From the NCBI GenBank assembly GCA_947629025.1, contig CANRCC010000008.1:1-56511 (forward strand): 56,511 nucleotides of DNA, written 5' to 3'. A model generated the notes under the pieces. It searched no databases, had not been told where the DNA came from, and saw only the letters and a list, made by a program, of their open reading frames with translations. Shown here piece after piece: positions 16,825 to 25,725 of the stretch. Origin of the DNA: an uncultured Bacilli bacterium (GTDB lineage: Bacteria > Bacillota_I > Bacilli_A > RF39 > UBA660). The stretch's first letter is position 1; every line of letters begins with the position of its first letter. The position numbers were made by a program, and so were the translations under genes.

Positions 16825-19404
16825 ATGAAAAAAGTAATATTAGTAGATGGTAATAACTTACTTTTTAGAAGTTATTTTGCAACTGCATATACAGGAAATA
16901 TGATGAAAAATAGTAAAGGATTTCCAACAAATGGTTTATATGGATTAGTTAATATGTTAAATAAAATAATAAAAGAAGAAAAACCAGAATATATGCTTGT
17001 TGCATTTGATAAAGGAAAAACATTTAGACATGAAAAATATAAAGATTATAAAGGAAAAAGAGATGAAACTCCAGAAGATTTAAAAAAACAATTTAAAGTA
17101 GCAAAACAGTTAGTGCCACAAATGGGAATAAAATGTTTTGAAATAGATAATTATGAAGCAGATGATATTATTGGAACATATTCAAAAATTGTATGTGAGG
17201 ATAAAGATTTTACTGCAACTATAGTAAGTAGCGATAAAGATTTACTACAACTTATTAATGATCAAGTTGATGTTAAACTATTAAAACAAAAAGATTATAT
17301 TAGGATGAATGAAGAAACATTTTATCAAACATATGGAATTAAACCTATTAGAATGATTGATTTAAAAGGTTTAGAGGGAGATCCATCAGATAATATAAAA
17401 GGAGTAAAAGGAATAGGCGAAAAAACAGCTCTTAAATTACTTCAAGAATATGAATCATTAGAAAATATATATAACAATATTGATAATATAAAGGGTGCAG
17501 TAAAACAAAAACTAATAGATGGAAAAGAAAGCGCATTTCAAAGTATGGATCTTGCTACTATATATACTAATGTTGATGTAGAGTATAAATTAGAAGAATT
17601 AAAGTATGAGGGTCCAAATTATGAAAAACTAAAAGAAATATTTAATGAACTTGAGTTTTATAGTTTTTTAAAAGATAATAATTTTAGTGAAGAAAATAAA
17701 AAAGATATAGAATATAATATTTTAAAAAATGTAGAAGATTTTAATTTAAAAAGTCCAATTTCTGTATATGTAGAATTAGATGGATTAAATTATCATACAT
17801 CTAATATTTATGGAGTATCTGTTTATGATGGAGAAAAAATGTATTATATTCCATTTGAAATACTAAAAGAAAATCCAAACTTATTAGATAAATATGAAAA
17901 ATATACTTATGATTTAAAAAAGAATATAGTTGCATTAAATAGATATAATATAAAATTTGATAATTGTAGTTTTGATGCAATGATAGGAGGTTATATTTTA
18001 AATTATAATGTAAAAGATGATATTGGATACTTAGCAAATAATTTTAATTATAATGTTACTTTATATGATAATTTTATTAAAGAAAAAAATATAACAGATG
18101 AAAGACTTGCTTTAAATGGTGCAGTTAAAACCCAGTTTATCTATGAAATAAAAGATAGATTCATAGATGAATTAAAAAAAGATAATCAATTTGATTTATT
18201 TAAAAATATTGAAATGAAATTATCATATGTATTAGCGGATATGGAAATTGAGGGTGTTAGAATAGATGAAGAAATATTAGATAAAATGAAAGAAGACATA
18301 GAAAATAAATTAGAATTACTAACAAAACAAATATATGAATATGCAGGATTAGAATTTAATATTCAATCTCCAAAACAACTAGGAGAAATACTATTTGAAA
18401 AATTACAAATTCCATATCCAAAGAAAAAGAAAAATTCATATTCAACTGCAAGAGAAATATTAGATAAGATAAAAGATTATCATCCTATAGTAGAAAAAAT
18501 CATAGAACATAGAACATTAAATAAAATATATACAACATATATAATAGGTATTAAAAATATGATTATGGAAGATGGTAAATTACATACTATTTATACACAA
18601 ACTCTAACAAGAACAGGAAGATTATCTTCAATAGAACCAAATCTTCAAAATATTCCAATTAGATATAAAGAGGGAAAAGAAATAAGAAAAGCTTTTATTC
18701 CAGAAAAAGATTCAGTATTCTTATCTAGTGATTATTCACAAATAGAACTTAGATTGTTCGCACATATGTCTAATGAAAAAAATTTAATAGATGCATTTAA
18801 TAATGATTTTGATATTCATACTAAAACTGCTATGGATATATATCATGTTCCTAAAGAAGAAGTTACAAGTAATATGAGAAGAGATGCAAAAGCAGTTAAC
18901 TTTGGAATTTTATATGGTATTAGTAGTTTTGGACTTGCAGAAGATCTAAATATAGATATTGCATCTGCTAAAAAGTTTATGGATACATATTTAGATACTT
19001 TCCCTGGTATACAAAATTATTGTAAGAGCGTAATTAAAGATGCTTATGATAAAGGATATGTACTTACTATAATGAATAGAAAAAGAAATATTGATGAATT
19101 AAAAAATACTAATTATATGATTAGAAGTCAAGGAGAAAGAATGGCTTTAAATACTCCAGTACAAGGTTCAAGTGCTGATATATTAAAAAAAGCAATGATT
19201 GAAATATATGAAAAGTTTAATGAATTAGGGTTAAAAAGTAAAATAATACTTCAAGTACACGATGAACTTATTTTTAATGTAAGAAAAAATGAATTAGAAA
19301 AAGTTAAAAAAATAGTAATAGATATAATGGAAAATACATATAAATTAAATGTACCACTTAAAGTAGATGTATGTACTGGTAACAACTGGTATGAAGCAAA
19401 ATAA
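16825..19404 (+). CDS. polA: DNA polymerase I
   Basis: 859 residues. Residues 1-290 form the 5'-nuclease domain (VDGNNLLFRSYFA, FDKGKTFRHE, NYEADDIIGT, SSDKDLLQL, DNIKGVKGIG). Residues about 300-470 correspond to the 3'-5' exonuclease domain but are degenerate: the FDTET-type motif is replaced by VYVELDG. The polymerase domain has motif A SSDYSQIELR, motif B RRDAKAVNFGILYG and motif C QVHDELIF. It therefore looks polymerase- and flap-nuclease-competent but lacking proofreading, as in Bacillus Pol I. The start follows TAGGTGATAGT. It fills Okazaki gaps and repair patches. Confidence 0.95.
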   Translation: MKKVILVDGNNLLFRSYFATAYTGNMMKNSKGFPTNGLYGLVNMLNKIIKEEKPEYMLVAFDKGKTFRHEKYKDYKGKRDETPEDLKKQFKVAKQLVPQMGIKCFEIDNYEADDIIGTYSKIVCEDKDFTATIVSSDKDLLQLINDQVDVKLLKQKDYIRMNEETFYQTYGIKPIRMIDLKGLEGDPSDNIKGVKGIGEKTALKLLQEYESLENIYNNIDNIKGAVKQKLIDGKESAFQSMDLATIYTNVDVEYKLEELKYEGPNYEKLKEIFNELEFYSFLKDNNFSEENKKDIEYNILKNVEDFNLKSPISVYVELDGLNYHTSNIYGVSVYDGEKMYYIPFEILKENPNLLDKYEKYTYDLKKNIVALNRYNIKFDNCSFDAMIGGYILNYNVKDDIGYLANNFNYNVTLYDNFIKEKNITDERLALNGAVKTQFIYEIKDRFIDELKKDNQFDLFKNIEMKLSYVLADMEIEGVRIDEEILDKMKEDIENKLELLTKQIYEYAGLEFNIQSPKQLGEILFEKLQIPYPKKKKNSYSTAREILDKIKDYHPIVEKIIEHRTLNKIYTTYIIGIKNMIMEDGKLHTIYTQTLTRTGRLSSIEPNLQNIPIRYKEGKEIRKAFIPEKDSVFLSSDYSQIELRLFAHMSNEKNLIDAFNNDFDIHTKTAMDIYHVPKEEVTSNMRRDAKAVNFGILYGISSFGLAEDLNIDIASAKKFMDTYLDTFPGIQNYCKSVIKDAYDKGYVLTIMNRKRNIDELKNTNYMIRSQGERMALNTPVQGSSADILKKAMIEIYEKFNELGLKSKIILQVHDELIFNVRKNELEKVKKIVIDIMENTYKLNVPLKVDVCTGNNWYEAK

Positions 19405-19502
19405 TTGTGTAAAATGTGAGTAAATTGAATAAATTTTATGAATTTATCATATAATTTAATGATATAATTTTATTGTAAGAAAGAGAAAACCCTTAATTTT
19501 AT

Positions 19503-19531
19503 TTGACTTTTTTTAAAAAATATGATACAAT
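19503..19531 (+). promoter_or_regulatory. Promoter of the 19582 gene
   Basis: TTGACT (19503-19508), a 17-base spacer and TACAAT (19526-19531). One of the best consensus matches in the window. Confidence 0.75.
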
Positions 19532-19581
19532 TTGCTAGCCAAATGAGATTAAAAATCTAAGGTAATAAGGGGGAAAATATT

Positions 19582-20001
19582 ATGAAAGGTAATTATATTT
19601 TTGAATATTTAGATGAACCAAAATTTAAAAAATGTGAAAGATCTGTAAAGAAGTACAATATGTTTGCATTTAAGAAATTAGTTTTTAAATATTATCCAGA
19701 AATGAAAGAAGGTAATTTCTTAGGTGAAAAGGTAAATGAAGATAAAGATAAAAATATAGTATCTTATGAATTAGTTTTACCAACAGATTCATTATTTACA
19801 AAGGTTCATGGTGAGATTGTTTTACACTATGATGTATATACAAATAAAAATATAATATTATTAAAATCTATAACACCAGAAGATTTATTATTAGAAGGTC
19901 ATAGTACAGAACTTGGCGCATATAAAGGTGTTATGATTAGTAAACAAAATGCTCAAAAAGATATATTTAAAGTAACATTACTTGATATGTTAAATAAATA
20001 A
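19582..20001 (+). CDS. Unknown 139-residue protein with a strong promoter
   Basis: Not recognised. A compact mixed alpha/beta protein, soluble and slightly basic at the N-terminus (PKFKKCERSVKKYN), then strands such as VSYELVLPTDSLF and GEIVLHYDVYTNKNIILL. It has no signal peptide, repeats or catalytic motif I can name. The signals around it are notable: a near-consensus promoter, a short leader with a small AGATT/AATCT hairpin, AAGGGGG before ATG 19582, and a tight terminator. It appears to be a well-expressed single-gene unit. Confidence 0.7.
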   Translation: MKGNYIFEYLDEPKFKKCERSVKKYNMFAFKKLVFKYYPEMKEGNFLGEKVNEDKDKNIVSYELVLPTDSLFTKVHGEIVLHYDVYTNKNIILLKSITPEDLLLEGHSTELGAYKGVMISKQNAQKDIFKVTLLDMLNK

Positions 20002-20022
20002 GGATAAATTATCCTTTTTTTT
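20000..20022 (+). terminator. Terminator of the 19582 gene
   Basis: AAGGATAA-ATT-ATCCTT stem (20000-20016) followed by a T-run. It begins at the stop codon. Confidence 0.75.
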
Positions 20023-20070
20023 CTTGTATTTTAATTATTTTAGTCATATAATTGTCTAAAGGAGGTATCT

Positions 20071-20490
20071 ATGGGATTTTATTGGTTAATATTAATTTTT
20101 GCATTTTTAATAATAGAAGCATTGAGTATGAACTTAATAACTATTTGGTTTGCATTTGGAAGTTTATGTGCATTAGTTAGTACTTATTTTACAAATAATA
20201 TAATTATTGAACTTTTAGTCTTTATAATTACAACATTTATATCACTAATTATTACAAGACCAATTTTGAATAAATATATTAAAACTAATGTTGAAAAAAC
20301 TAATGTAGATAGAATTATTGGTAAAATAGGTATTGCACTTACAGATATTGAGTCACTTAAAAATGGAAGAGTTAAAGTTGATGGAAAAAGTTGGATGGCA
20401 ATTAGCCAAGATATAATTAAAAAAGATGAAAAAGTAGAGGTACTTAAAATAGATGGTGCCAAAATTATAGTTAAGAAAAAGGAGAGTTAA
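20071..20490 (+). CDS. NfeD-like membrane protein
   Basis: 139 residues. Two to three hydrophobic segments fill residues 1-70 (WLILIFAFLIIEALSM, LVFIITTFISLIITRP). A soluble OB-fold-like C-terminus follows, with IGKIGIALTDIESLKNGRVKVDGKSWMA, the typical NfeD C-terminal pattern. NfeD proteins pair with SPFH (stomatin-like) proteins and are thought to organise membrane microdomains or help membrane protein quality control. That partner is encoded 2 bases downstream, so the pair is an operon. A strong AAAGGAGG precedes ATG 20071. Confidence 0.85.
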   Translation: MGFYWLILIFAFLIIEALSMNLITIWFAFGSLCALVSTYFTNNIIIELLVFIITTFISLIITRPILNKYIKTNVEKTNVDRIIGKIGIALTDIESLKNGRVKVDGKSWMAISQDIIKKDEKVEVLKIDGAKIIVKKKES

Positions 20491-20492
20491 AT

Positions 20493-21377
20493 ATGAGTTT
20501 TATAGTTTTATTAATTTTTATTTTACTAATTATTGTTTGTAATATTAAGATTGTTCCACAATCTAAAACATATGTAATAGAAAGATTAGGTAGTTATCAT
20601 ACTACTTGGCAAACTGGTTTACATATAAAAATACCATTTATAGATAGAATATCAAATAATGTTTCTTTAAAAGAAAAAGTTCGTGATTTTGACCCACAAC
20701 CTGTAATTACAAAAGATAATGTTACAATGCATATAGATACAGTTGTATATTTTCAAATAACTGATCCTAAATTATTTACATATGGTGTAGAAAATCCAAT
20801 AAGCGCAATTGAAAATTTAACTGCAACAACACTTAGAAATATTATAGGTGATCTAGAATTAGATGAAACACTTACATCAAGAGATTTAATTAATAATAAA
20901 ATGTGCGTAATACTTGATGAGGCAACTGATCCTTGGGGAATAAAAATAAATCGTGTAGAGGTTAAAAATATAATTCCTCCTAAAGATATTCAAGAAGCAA
21001 TGGAAAAACAAATGCGTGCCGAAAGAGAAAGAAGAGAAGCAATTCTTCGTGCTGAGGGAGAGAAAAAGTCAAGTATATTAATTGCTGAAGGTGAAAAAGA
21101 AAGTGCAATATTAAGAGCAGAAGCACAAAAAGAATCACAAATAAAAATGGCTGAAGGTGAAGCAGCTGCTATTTTAAAAGTTCAACAAGCAACTGCAGAA
21201 GGTTTAAAATTATTAAAAGATGCAAAAGCAGACCAATCAGTTTTAACACTAAAATCATTTGAGGCATTAGAAAAAGTAGCAGATGGAAATTCAACTAAAA
21301 TAATTATACCATCAGAATTACAAGGTATCGCAGGAATGCTTGCTTCAGCATCAGAGATTGTAAAAAAAGACAAATAA
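20493..21377 (+). CDS. SPFH/band 7 (stomatin/prohibitin-like) protein
   Basis: 294 residues: one N-terminal membrane anchor (residues 2-17), then the SPFH domain starting KIVPQSKTYVIERLGSYH and including VYFQITDPKLFTYG and LTSRDLINNKM. A long Ala/Glu-rich coiled coil (RAERERREAILRAEGEK onward, about 165-235) and a hydrophobic C-terminal ELQGIAGMLAS segment follow. Such proteins oligomerise into membrane-associated cages or scaffolds; the bacterial QmcA/YbbK type pairs with NfeD. It is cotranscribed with the nfeD-like gene. Substrate or client unknown. Confidence 0.9.
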   Translation: MSFIVLLIFILLIIVCNIKIVPQSKTYVIERLGSYHTTWQTGLHIKIPFIDRISNNVSLKEKVRDFDPQPVITKDNVTMHIDTVVYFQITDPKLFTYGVENPISAIENLTATTLRNIIGDLELDETLTSRDLINNKMCVILDEATDPWGIKINRVEVKNIIPPKDIQEAMEKQMRAERERREAILRAEGEKKSSILIAEGEKESAILRAEAQKESQIKMAEGEAAAILKVQQATAEGLKLLKDAKADQSVLTLKSFEALEKVADGNSTKIIIPSELQGIAGMLASASEIVKKDK

Positions 21378-21399
21378 ACTTCAATTGAAGTTTTTTTCT
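21377..21399 (+). terminator. Terminator of the nfeD-SPFH operon
   Basis: Palindrome AACTTCAATTGAAGTT followed by TTTTT, starting at the stop codon of the SPFH gene. Confidence 0.75.
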
Positions 21400-21449
21400 T
21401 TTAAATTACAAAAAATAATGCTATAATAAATAAAAAGGTAGGTAATAAT

Positions 21450-22541
21450 ATGGGATTTTTTAGAGAAAATGGATTAAAGTTTATGATGATATTTATAGTA
21501 GTTGTAGTAATAACAGTAGTATTTACGTTTATGTTTTCAGGGAGAAGTAAAAAGATAAAAACATATAACGATATGGAAGTTAGTTTAAAAGAGGCAGCAG
21601 TAAAATATGTAAATTCTAATAAATCACTTCTTCCAAAAGATGAAACATCACTAAAGAAGATTAATTTAGATACTTTAGTAAATGAAAAAAAAATTAAGCA
21701 ATTATTTGCACTAGATGATGAAAATATTGCATGTACTGGTTATGTAACAATTATAAAAAAAGAAGATTCTTATGTATTTACTCCTTATATAAAATGCGGT
21801 AAATATTATGAAACAAAGACAATTGCAAAATACATAATAGATAATGAAGAAATAAAACAAACTGATGATGGACTTTATAATTATTCTGGATTATATGTTT
21901 TTAGAGGTGAAAATCCAAATAATTATGTAAAATTAAGTGATAAATTATATAGAATAATTGAAATAAATAGTGATAATGAATTAAAACTTATATCACTTAC
22001 AAAAACAGAAGATGATTATGTTTGGGATGATAGATATAATTCTGAAAAAGAAGATAATTATGGTGTAAATAATTTTTCAAAAAGTAGATTAAAAGATTCA
22101 CTAAACGAAATATATAAAAGCGATTTCTTTACAGCACAAGATAGAGAAAAGATAGTAAAACATTCATTTTGTGTAGGTAAAAAAGCACTTGCTGATACAT
22201 CACTTGATGGAAAAGCAGAATGCTCTATTACAGAAAATGATTTATATGTTGGTTTAATTCAATCTAATGAATATGCAAGAGCAAGTCTTGATGAAAAATG
22301 TAATGCAACAAATAGACCAGAATGCCAAAATTATAATTATTTAAGTAGCTTAAGTTATAATCTTAGAACAATAACAGCATTATCTGATAATACATACCAA
22401 GTATATAATATAAGAAGCGGTGAATCACTAGCAACAAATTGTAATAATTCATTCCTTATATTACCTGTAGTTTATATTGATAAAAATGCACTATACCAAG
22501 GCGGAAAGGGTACAAAGGAAGAACCATATTTATTAAGGTAG
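21450..22541 (+). CDS. Membrane-anchored extracellular protein with pilin-like domain (family member 1)
   Basis: 363 residues. A hydrophobic segment (residues 12-30, MMIFIVVVVITVVFTFMF) is followed by a domain of about 85 residues beginning YNDMEVSLKEAAVKYV, with a conserved CTGYVTI...Y...IKCGKYYET ending. The C-terminal half (about 145-363) has LYRIIEINSDNELKLISL, an N-glycine-rich region and a terminal KGTKEEPYLLR, a surface-protein ending I have seen in gut Firmicutes. Two other proteins here (38014 and 54569) share the anchor plus first domain. The domain resembles minor pilin or pseudopilin ectodomains, but no cleavage motif is clear. Promoter: extended -10 TGCTATAAT at 21419-21427. Confidence 0.65.
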   Translation: MGFFRENGLKFMMIFIVVVVITVVFTFMFSGRSKKIKTYNDMEVSLKEAAVKYVNSNKSLLPKDETSLKKINLDTLVNEKKIKQLFALDDENIACTGYVTIIKKEDSYVFTPYIKCGKYYETKTIAKYIIDNEEIKQTDDGLYNYSGLYVFRGENPNNYVKLSDKLYRIIEINSDNELKLISLTKTEDDYVWDDRYNSEKEDNYGVNNFSKSRLKDSLNEIYKSDFFTAQDREKIVKHSFCVGKKALADTSLDGKAECSITENDLYVGLIQSNEYARASLDEKCNATNRPECQNYNYLSSLSYNLRTITALSDNTYQVYNIRSGESLATNCNNSFLILPVVYIDKNALYQGGKGTKEEPYLLR

Positions 22542-22550
22542 GGGAGTTTT

Positions 22551-23321
22551 ATGAATAAAGAAACCAAAAAAAACTATACTTTAGTAGTAAACTATAAAAA
22601 TATATGTATTCCAATAATAAAAGGCTCACTAAAAGAAATAGATGATTTTACTACGTATTTTTGTAATGAAAAAAGTATTGGTAAACTTTTTCTAAGAGAT
22701 TTATATGATGAAAAAAAATGTAGCTTTATTATTATGTCTTCAAAAAATACAATATATAAAACTTTACTAAATAAAGATAGATTTATAATAAATCCATCAA
22801 ATAAAGAAAATATAATTAATTGGTTTCTTAACATAGATAAAAATGAACTTATAAAATATATAACGCAAAATACAAAAATATACCAATATTTAGAATCTAA
22901 TAATAAAGATTCTATTCCATTATGTAAATTATATCATTTACTTGTATCTAAAAATCAAAATTACAAAACACAGTTAGATTATATTTTAAATTCAGACTAT
23001 AATTTTTATAGAAATATTGCTAAATTCTATGATGAGCAATTACCAAAATTATCATCTTTGCCATTAGATGTAGAAAAGAAAAAAGAAATACAAAAATTAT
23101 CAGATAAAATATATATGAATATTTTAGAAGAAATTAATATGTTAGATGAAGAAGAAAAAGAAGAAATAAATATTGAAAATGATATACTAGACATTATAAG
23201 TAAATATAACAATTCTGATGAAATTATAAAAGAAATAAGTTTTTTAAATCTTTCAGAAGAAGAAGAAAAAGAATATTTAGACAAATATAAGTCTTTGATA
23301 TATTTTAAGCAAGATGAATAA
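22551..23321 (+). CDS. Unknown helical protein upstream of the Xer recombinase
   Basis: 256 residues, not recognised. The N-terminal 60 residues are mixed (YTLVVNYKNICIPIIKGS). The rest is helical and increasingly acidic, ending with several Glu clusters (LDEEEKEEI, LSEEEEKEYL). No membrane segment or known motif. It starts 9 bases after the pilin-like gene with GGGGAG upstream, and its last codons overlap the xer start by 8 bases, so it is cotranscribed on both sides. The coupling to xer may be only positional. Confidence 0.6.
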   Translation: MNKETKKNYTLVVNYKNICIPIIKGSLKEIDDFTTYFCNEKSIGKLFLRDLYDEKKCSFIIMSSKNTIYKTLLNKDRFIINPSNKENIINWFLNIDKNELIKYITQNTKIYQYLESNNKDSIPLCKLYHLLVSKNQNYKTQLDYILNSDYNFYRNIAKFYDEQLPKLSSLPLDVEKKKEIQKLSDKIYMNILEEINMLDEEEKEEINIENDILDIISKYNNSDEIIKEISFLNLSEEEEKEYLDKYKSLIYFKQDE

Positions 23322-24204
23322 ATTAATTGATAGTTTTATTAAATATTTAAAACTTCAAAAAAATTATTCTTCTTATACTTGTAAAAGTTACTATGAAGAT
23401 TTAAAAGAATATAATAATTTTTTATCAGAAAAACATTTAAAATATAATCAAATTAATTATAAAAATTGTTTAGATTATTTATCATATCTTCACGATAATA
23501 AAGATGCTAAAACTAGCATATCAAGAAAACTTAGTACACTTAGAACATTCTATAAGTATTTAGTTAAAGAAGATATTTTAAATAATAATCCATTTCTTCT
23601 TGTTTCATCACCAAAAAAAGATAAAAAAATACCAAAATTTATAAATTATAATAATTTAGACGAAATATTTGATATACCAAATTTAGATACTGATATAGGA
23701 CAAAGAGAAAGAGTAATATTAGAAATATTATATGCATCAGGTGTTCGTATATCAGAATTAGTTAATATTAAATTAAAAGATATAGATTTTAATGAAAAAA
23801 GTATTAGAATATTAGGTAAAGGTAATAAAGAAAGAATTGTTTATTTTGGTGAGTATGCAGATGAAATAATAAAACTATATATAAAAAATAGTAGAAAAAA
23901 TTTATTATCTAATATTCCTAGTGAATATTTAATAGTAGGAAATAAAAGAGAAAAATTAACAACAAGAAGAATCGAACAAATAATAGAAAATATCATAAAA
24001 AAAAGTAGTATTAAAATGAATATAACTCCACATATGTTTAGACACACATTCGCAACACATTTACTTGATAATGGATGTGATTTATTAGTTGTACAAGAAT
24101 TATTAGGACATGAATCACTATCGTCAACAGAAATATATACACATGTAAGCAATGAACATTTAAGAGAAGTATTTTTAAAATGTCACCCAAGAAATAGAGC
24201 ATAA
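23314..24204 (+). CDS. xerD: Tyrosine recombinase XerC/XerD
   Basis: 296 residues with an N-terminal SAM-like DNA-binding domain (residues 1-90) and a C-terminal catalytic domain. Catalytic residues are visible: Arg in YASGVRISELVNI, Lys in GKGNKERIVYFG, the HxxR box HMFRHTFATHLLDNG, His in LLGHESLSST and the nucleophile Tyr in EIYTHV. This is the chromosome dimer resolution type. XerC versus XerD cannot be told apart by eye; the LGHESLSSTEIYTHV ending slightly favours XerD. ATG 23314 overlaps the previous gene and has only a weak ribosome site, so it is likely coupled. A terminator hairpin starts at the last codon. Confidence 0.85.
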   Translation: MNKLIDSFIKYLKLQKNYSSYTCKSYYEDLKEYNNFLSEKHLKYNQINYKNCLDYLSYLHDNKDAKTSISRKLSTLRTFYKYLVKEDILNNNPFLLVSSPKKDKKIPKFINYNNLDEIFDIPNLDTDIGQRERVILEILYASGVRISELVNIKLKDIDFNEKSIRILGKGNKERIVYFGEYADEIIKLYIKNSRKNLLSNIPSEYLIVGNKREKLTTRRIEQIIENIIKKSSIKMNITPHMFRHTFATHLLDNGCDLLVVQELLGHESLSSTEIYTHVSNEHLREVFLKCHPRNRA

Positions 24205-24214
24205 GCTCTTTTTA
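24195..24214 (+). terminator. Terminator of the pilin-like/xer operon
   Basis: TAGAGC-ATAA-GCTCT stem followed by TTTT, overlapping the stop codon of the recombinase. Confidence 0.7.
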
Positions 24215-24242
24215 TTTTGCCATAATATAATTAGGTGAGAAT

Positions 24243-25130
24243 ATGAAAAATGTAATAATGATAGGTAATTTAAGTTATAATGTAAACTTGTTTATAAACT
24301 CTTTAACAAGTCAAAATGGTAAATATCCCATTATTAAAAAAACAAAAACTTTAGGTAATATATTAAATATTGCAATGATTTTATCTAAATATGATTTAGA
24401 TGTATGGTATTTTTCTATAATTGGAGATGATATAGAAGGAAAAGAAATAATTAATAATCTTCATTCTAATAGAATTCATTCAGATTATGTAAATATACTA
24501 AATAATACAAAAACAAATAAAAACTATACAATAAGAAATATGAAAAATAATACAAAAATGATATTTTATGAAAGAAATAATTATAAATATGAATTACTAA
24601 GAGAAATAAATTTTAATGTTGATGTAGTATATACTGATTCTTCAAATTATGAACTATGTAAATTATTAAAAGAGAAATATCCAAATACTAAACTTATAAT
24701 TACAATTGATAAATTAGATGAAGAAACTATTAACATTTGTAAAATAGCAGACTATATAATAATGCCATTAAAATATGCTGAAATATTATCATCAACTAAG
24801 TTAGATATTGCTAATAAAAAAAGTATAATTGATTTATACATGAAGACAAATAAACTTTTTTCTGCTACAATAATTATATACGATGAAAGATTAGGATCAT
24901 TATATTTAAGCAATAATAGATTAAATATAGTTCCAAAACTCGGTGATAAAAATTTGAACAAAGAAAGCAGTTTTGATGTATATAAAAGTACATTTATATG
25001 TTCTATTGCTAATGAATTTGATTTAGATAAAACTGTGAAATTATCATGTATTTCAAAATTTTTATATGATAATAATAAATTAAATTTTGATATGAAAGAA
25101 GTTGTAAAAATATATGAACAAAATAATTAA
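24243..25130 (+). CDS. Degenerate PfkB/ribokinase-like protein
   Basis: 295 residues with the overall outline of a PfkB sugar/nucleoside kinase: N-terminal IGNLSYNVN, a TLGNILNIAMILSKY segment where the family has GGxxxN, and FSIIGDDIEGKEI. At the C-terminal catalytic site the family GAGD motif is replaced: the aligned stretch reads ESSFDVYKSTF, which keeps an Asp but loses the glycines of the anion hole. Activity is therefore doubtful; it may be a structural or regulatory relative. Its end overlaps the Smr gene by 17 bases, suggesting coexpression. Substrate unknown. Confidence 0.55.
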   Translation: MKNVIMIGNLSYNVNLFINSLTSQNGKYPIIKKTKTLGNILNIAMILSKYDLDVWYFSIIGDDIEGKEIINNLHSNRIHSDYVNILNNTKTNKNYTIRNMKNNTKMIFYERNNYKYELLREINFNVDVVYTDSSNYELCKLLKEKYPNTKLIITIDKLDEETINICKIADYIIMPLKYAEILSSTKLDIANKKSIIDLYMKTNKLFSATIIIYDERLGSLYLSNNRLNIVPKLGDKNLNKESSFDVYKSTFICSIANEFDLDKTVKLSCISKFLYDNNKLNFDMKEVVKIYEQNN

Positions 25131-25383
25131 TCCATTTATAGATTTTTTACCATCTATAGATTTACATGGTTTTGATAGAGTAAGTGCTAGAATAAAAACT
25201 CAAGAATTTATAAATGATAATATAAAATTAAAAAATAAAAAAATTGTTATTATACATGGTAAAGGGACGGGCATAGTAAAAGATGAGGTTTATAAATATC
25301 TTATGCATAATAAAAATGTTATTGATTATAAATTAGATGGTTTTAATACTGGAATAACTATTGTTAATCTAAAAATAGATTAA
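25114..25383 (+). CDS. Stand-alone Smr-domain protein
   Basis: 89 residues that are essentially one Smr domain: SIDLHGFDR near residue 14, VIIHGKGTGIVKDEV near 46, and GFNTGITIV at the end. The LDLHG and HGxGxG motifs are intact. Smr domains are nucleases or RNA-binding modules found at the C-terminus of MutS2 and in single-domain proteins. MutS2-Smr in Bacilli is linked to ribosome collision rescue, but a single-domain copy could have another role. The start lies inside the PfkB-like gene. A tRNA gene follows 34 bases later. Confidence 0.8.
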   Translation: MNKIINPFIDFLPSIDLHGFDRVSARIKTQEFINDNIKLKNKKIVIIHGKGTGIVKDEVYKYLMHNKNVIDYKLDGFNTGITIVNLKID

Positions 25384-25407
25384 CTTTTTTAATTTTTATG
25401 TTATAAT
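25380..25407 (+). promoter_or_regulatory. Promoter of tRNA-Thr
   Basis: TTAACT (25380-25385), a 16-base spacer and an extended -10 TGTTATAAT ending at 25407, 10 bases before the tRNA 5' end. Confidence 0.65.
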
Positions 25408-25417
25408 TGTACCAGAT

Positions 25418-25493
25418 GCTGAAATAGCTCAATTGGTAGAGCAACTGAATCGTAATCAGTAGGTTGCGGGTTCAATTCCTGCTTTCAGCACCA
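25418..25493 (+). tRNA. tRNA-Thr (anticodon CGU)
   Basis: A complete 76-base cloverleaf. Acceptor GCTGAAA pairs with TTTCAGC. D arm GCTC...GAGC. Anticodon stem ACTGA/TCAGT encloses loop ATCGTAA, so the anticodon is CGT (reads ACG, Thr). T arm is GCGGG/CCTGC with loop TTCAATT. CCA is encoded (25491-25493). It stands alone with its own promoter and terminator, at the left boundary of the accessory block. Confidence 0.95.
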
Positions 25494-25531
25494 GAAGCAA
25501 AAATCGTCTAAAATGACGTTAATAATAGAAG

Positions 25532-25557
25532 ACTCAATTGATATTGAGTTTTTTTGT
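25532..25557 (+). terminator. Terminator after tRNA-Thr
   Basis: ACTCAAT (25532-25538) and ATTGAGT (25543-25549) separated by a 4-base loop, then a T-run. A second small hairpin, CGTC/GACG, lies just upstream at about 25505-25518. Together with the tRNA and the tetR promoter these elements fill the 342-base gap between the Smr and tetR genes; I see nothing else in it. Confidence 0.8.
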
Positions 25558-25654
25558 TGATAAAAAGAGTGAGACGATTATGATTATAATAATAAAACAG
25601 ATAATCTTTATTGTAAAATATTATTAGAAATAATTATATAGAGGTTAGAAAAAT

Positions 25655-25683
25655 TTGACAAAAATCTAAAATAAGGGTACAAT
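25655..25683 (+). promoter_or_regulatory. Promoter of the tetR operon
   Basis: Consensus TTGACA (25655-25660), a 17-base spacer and TACAAT (25678-25683). The ~40-base leader to the start codon could hold a TetR operator, but I see no clear palindrome. Confidence 0.8.
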
Positions 25684-25725
25684 TAAATAACAAATGTTAT
25701 TTTAAAAAGTTGGTTGGGTGATTTT

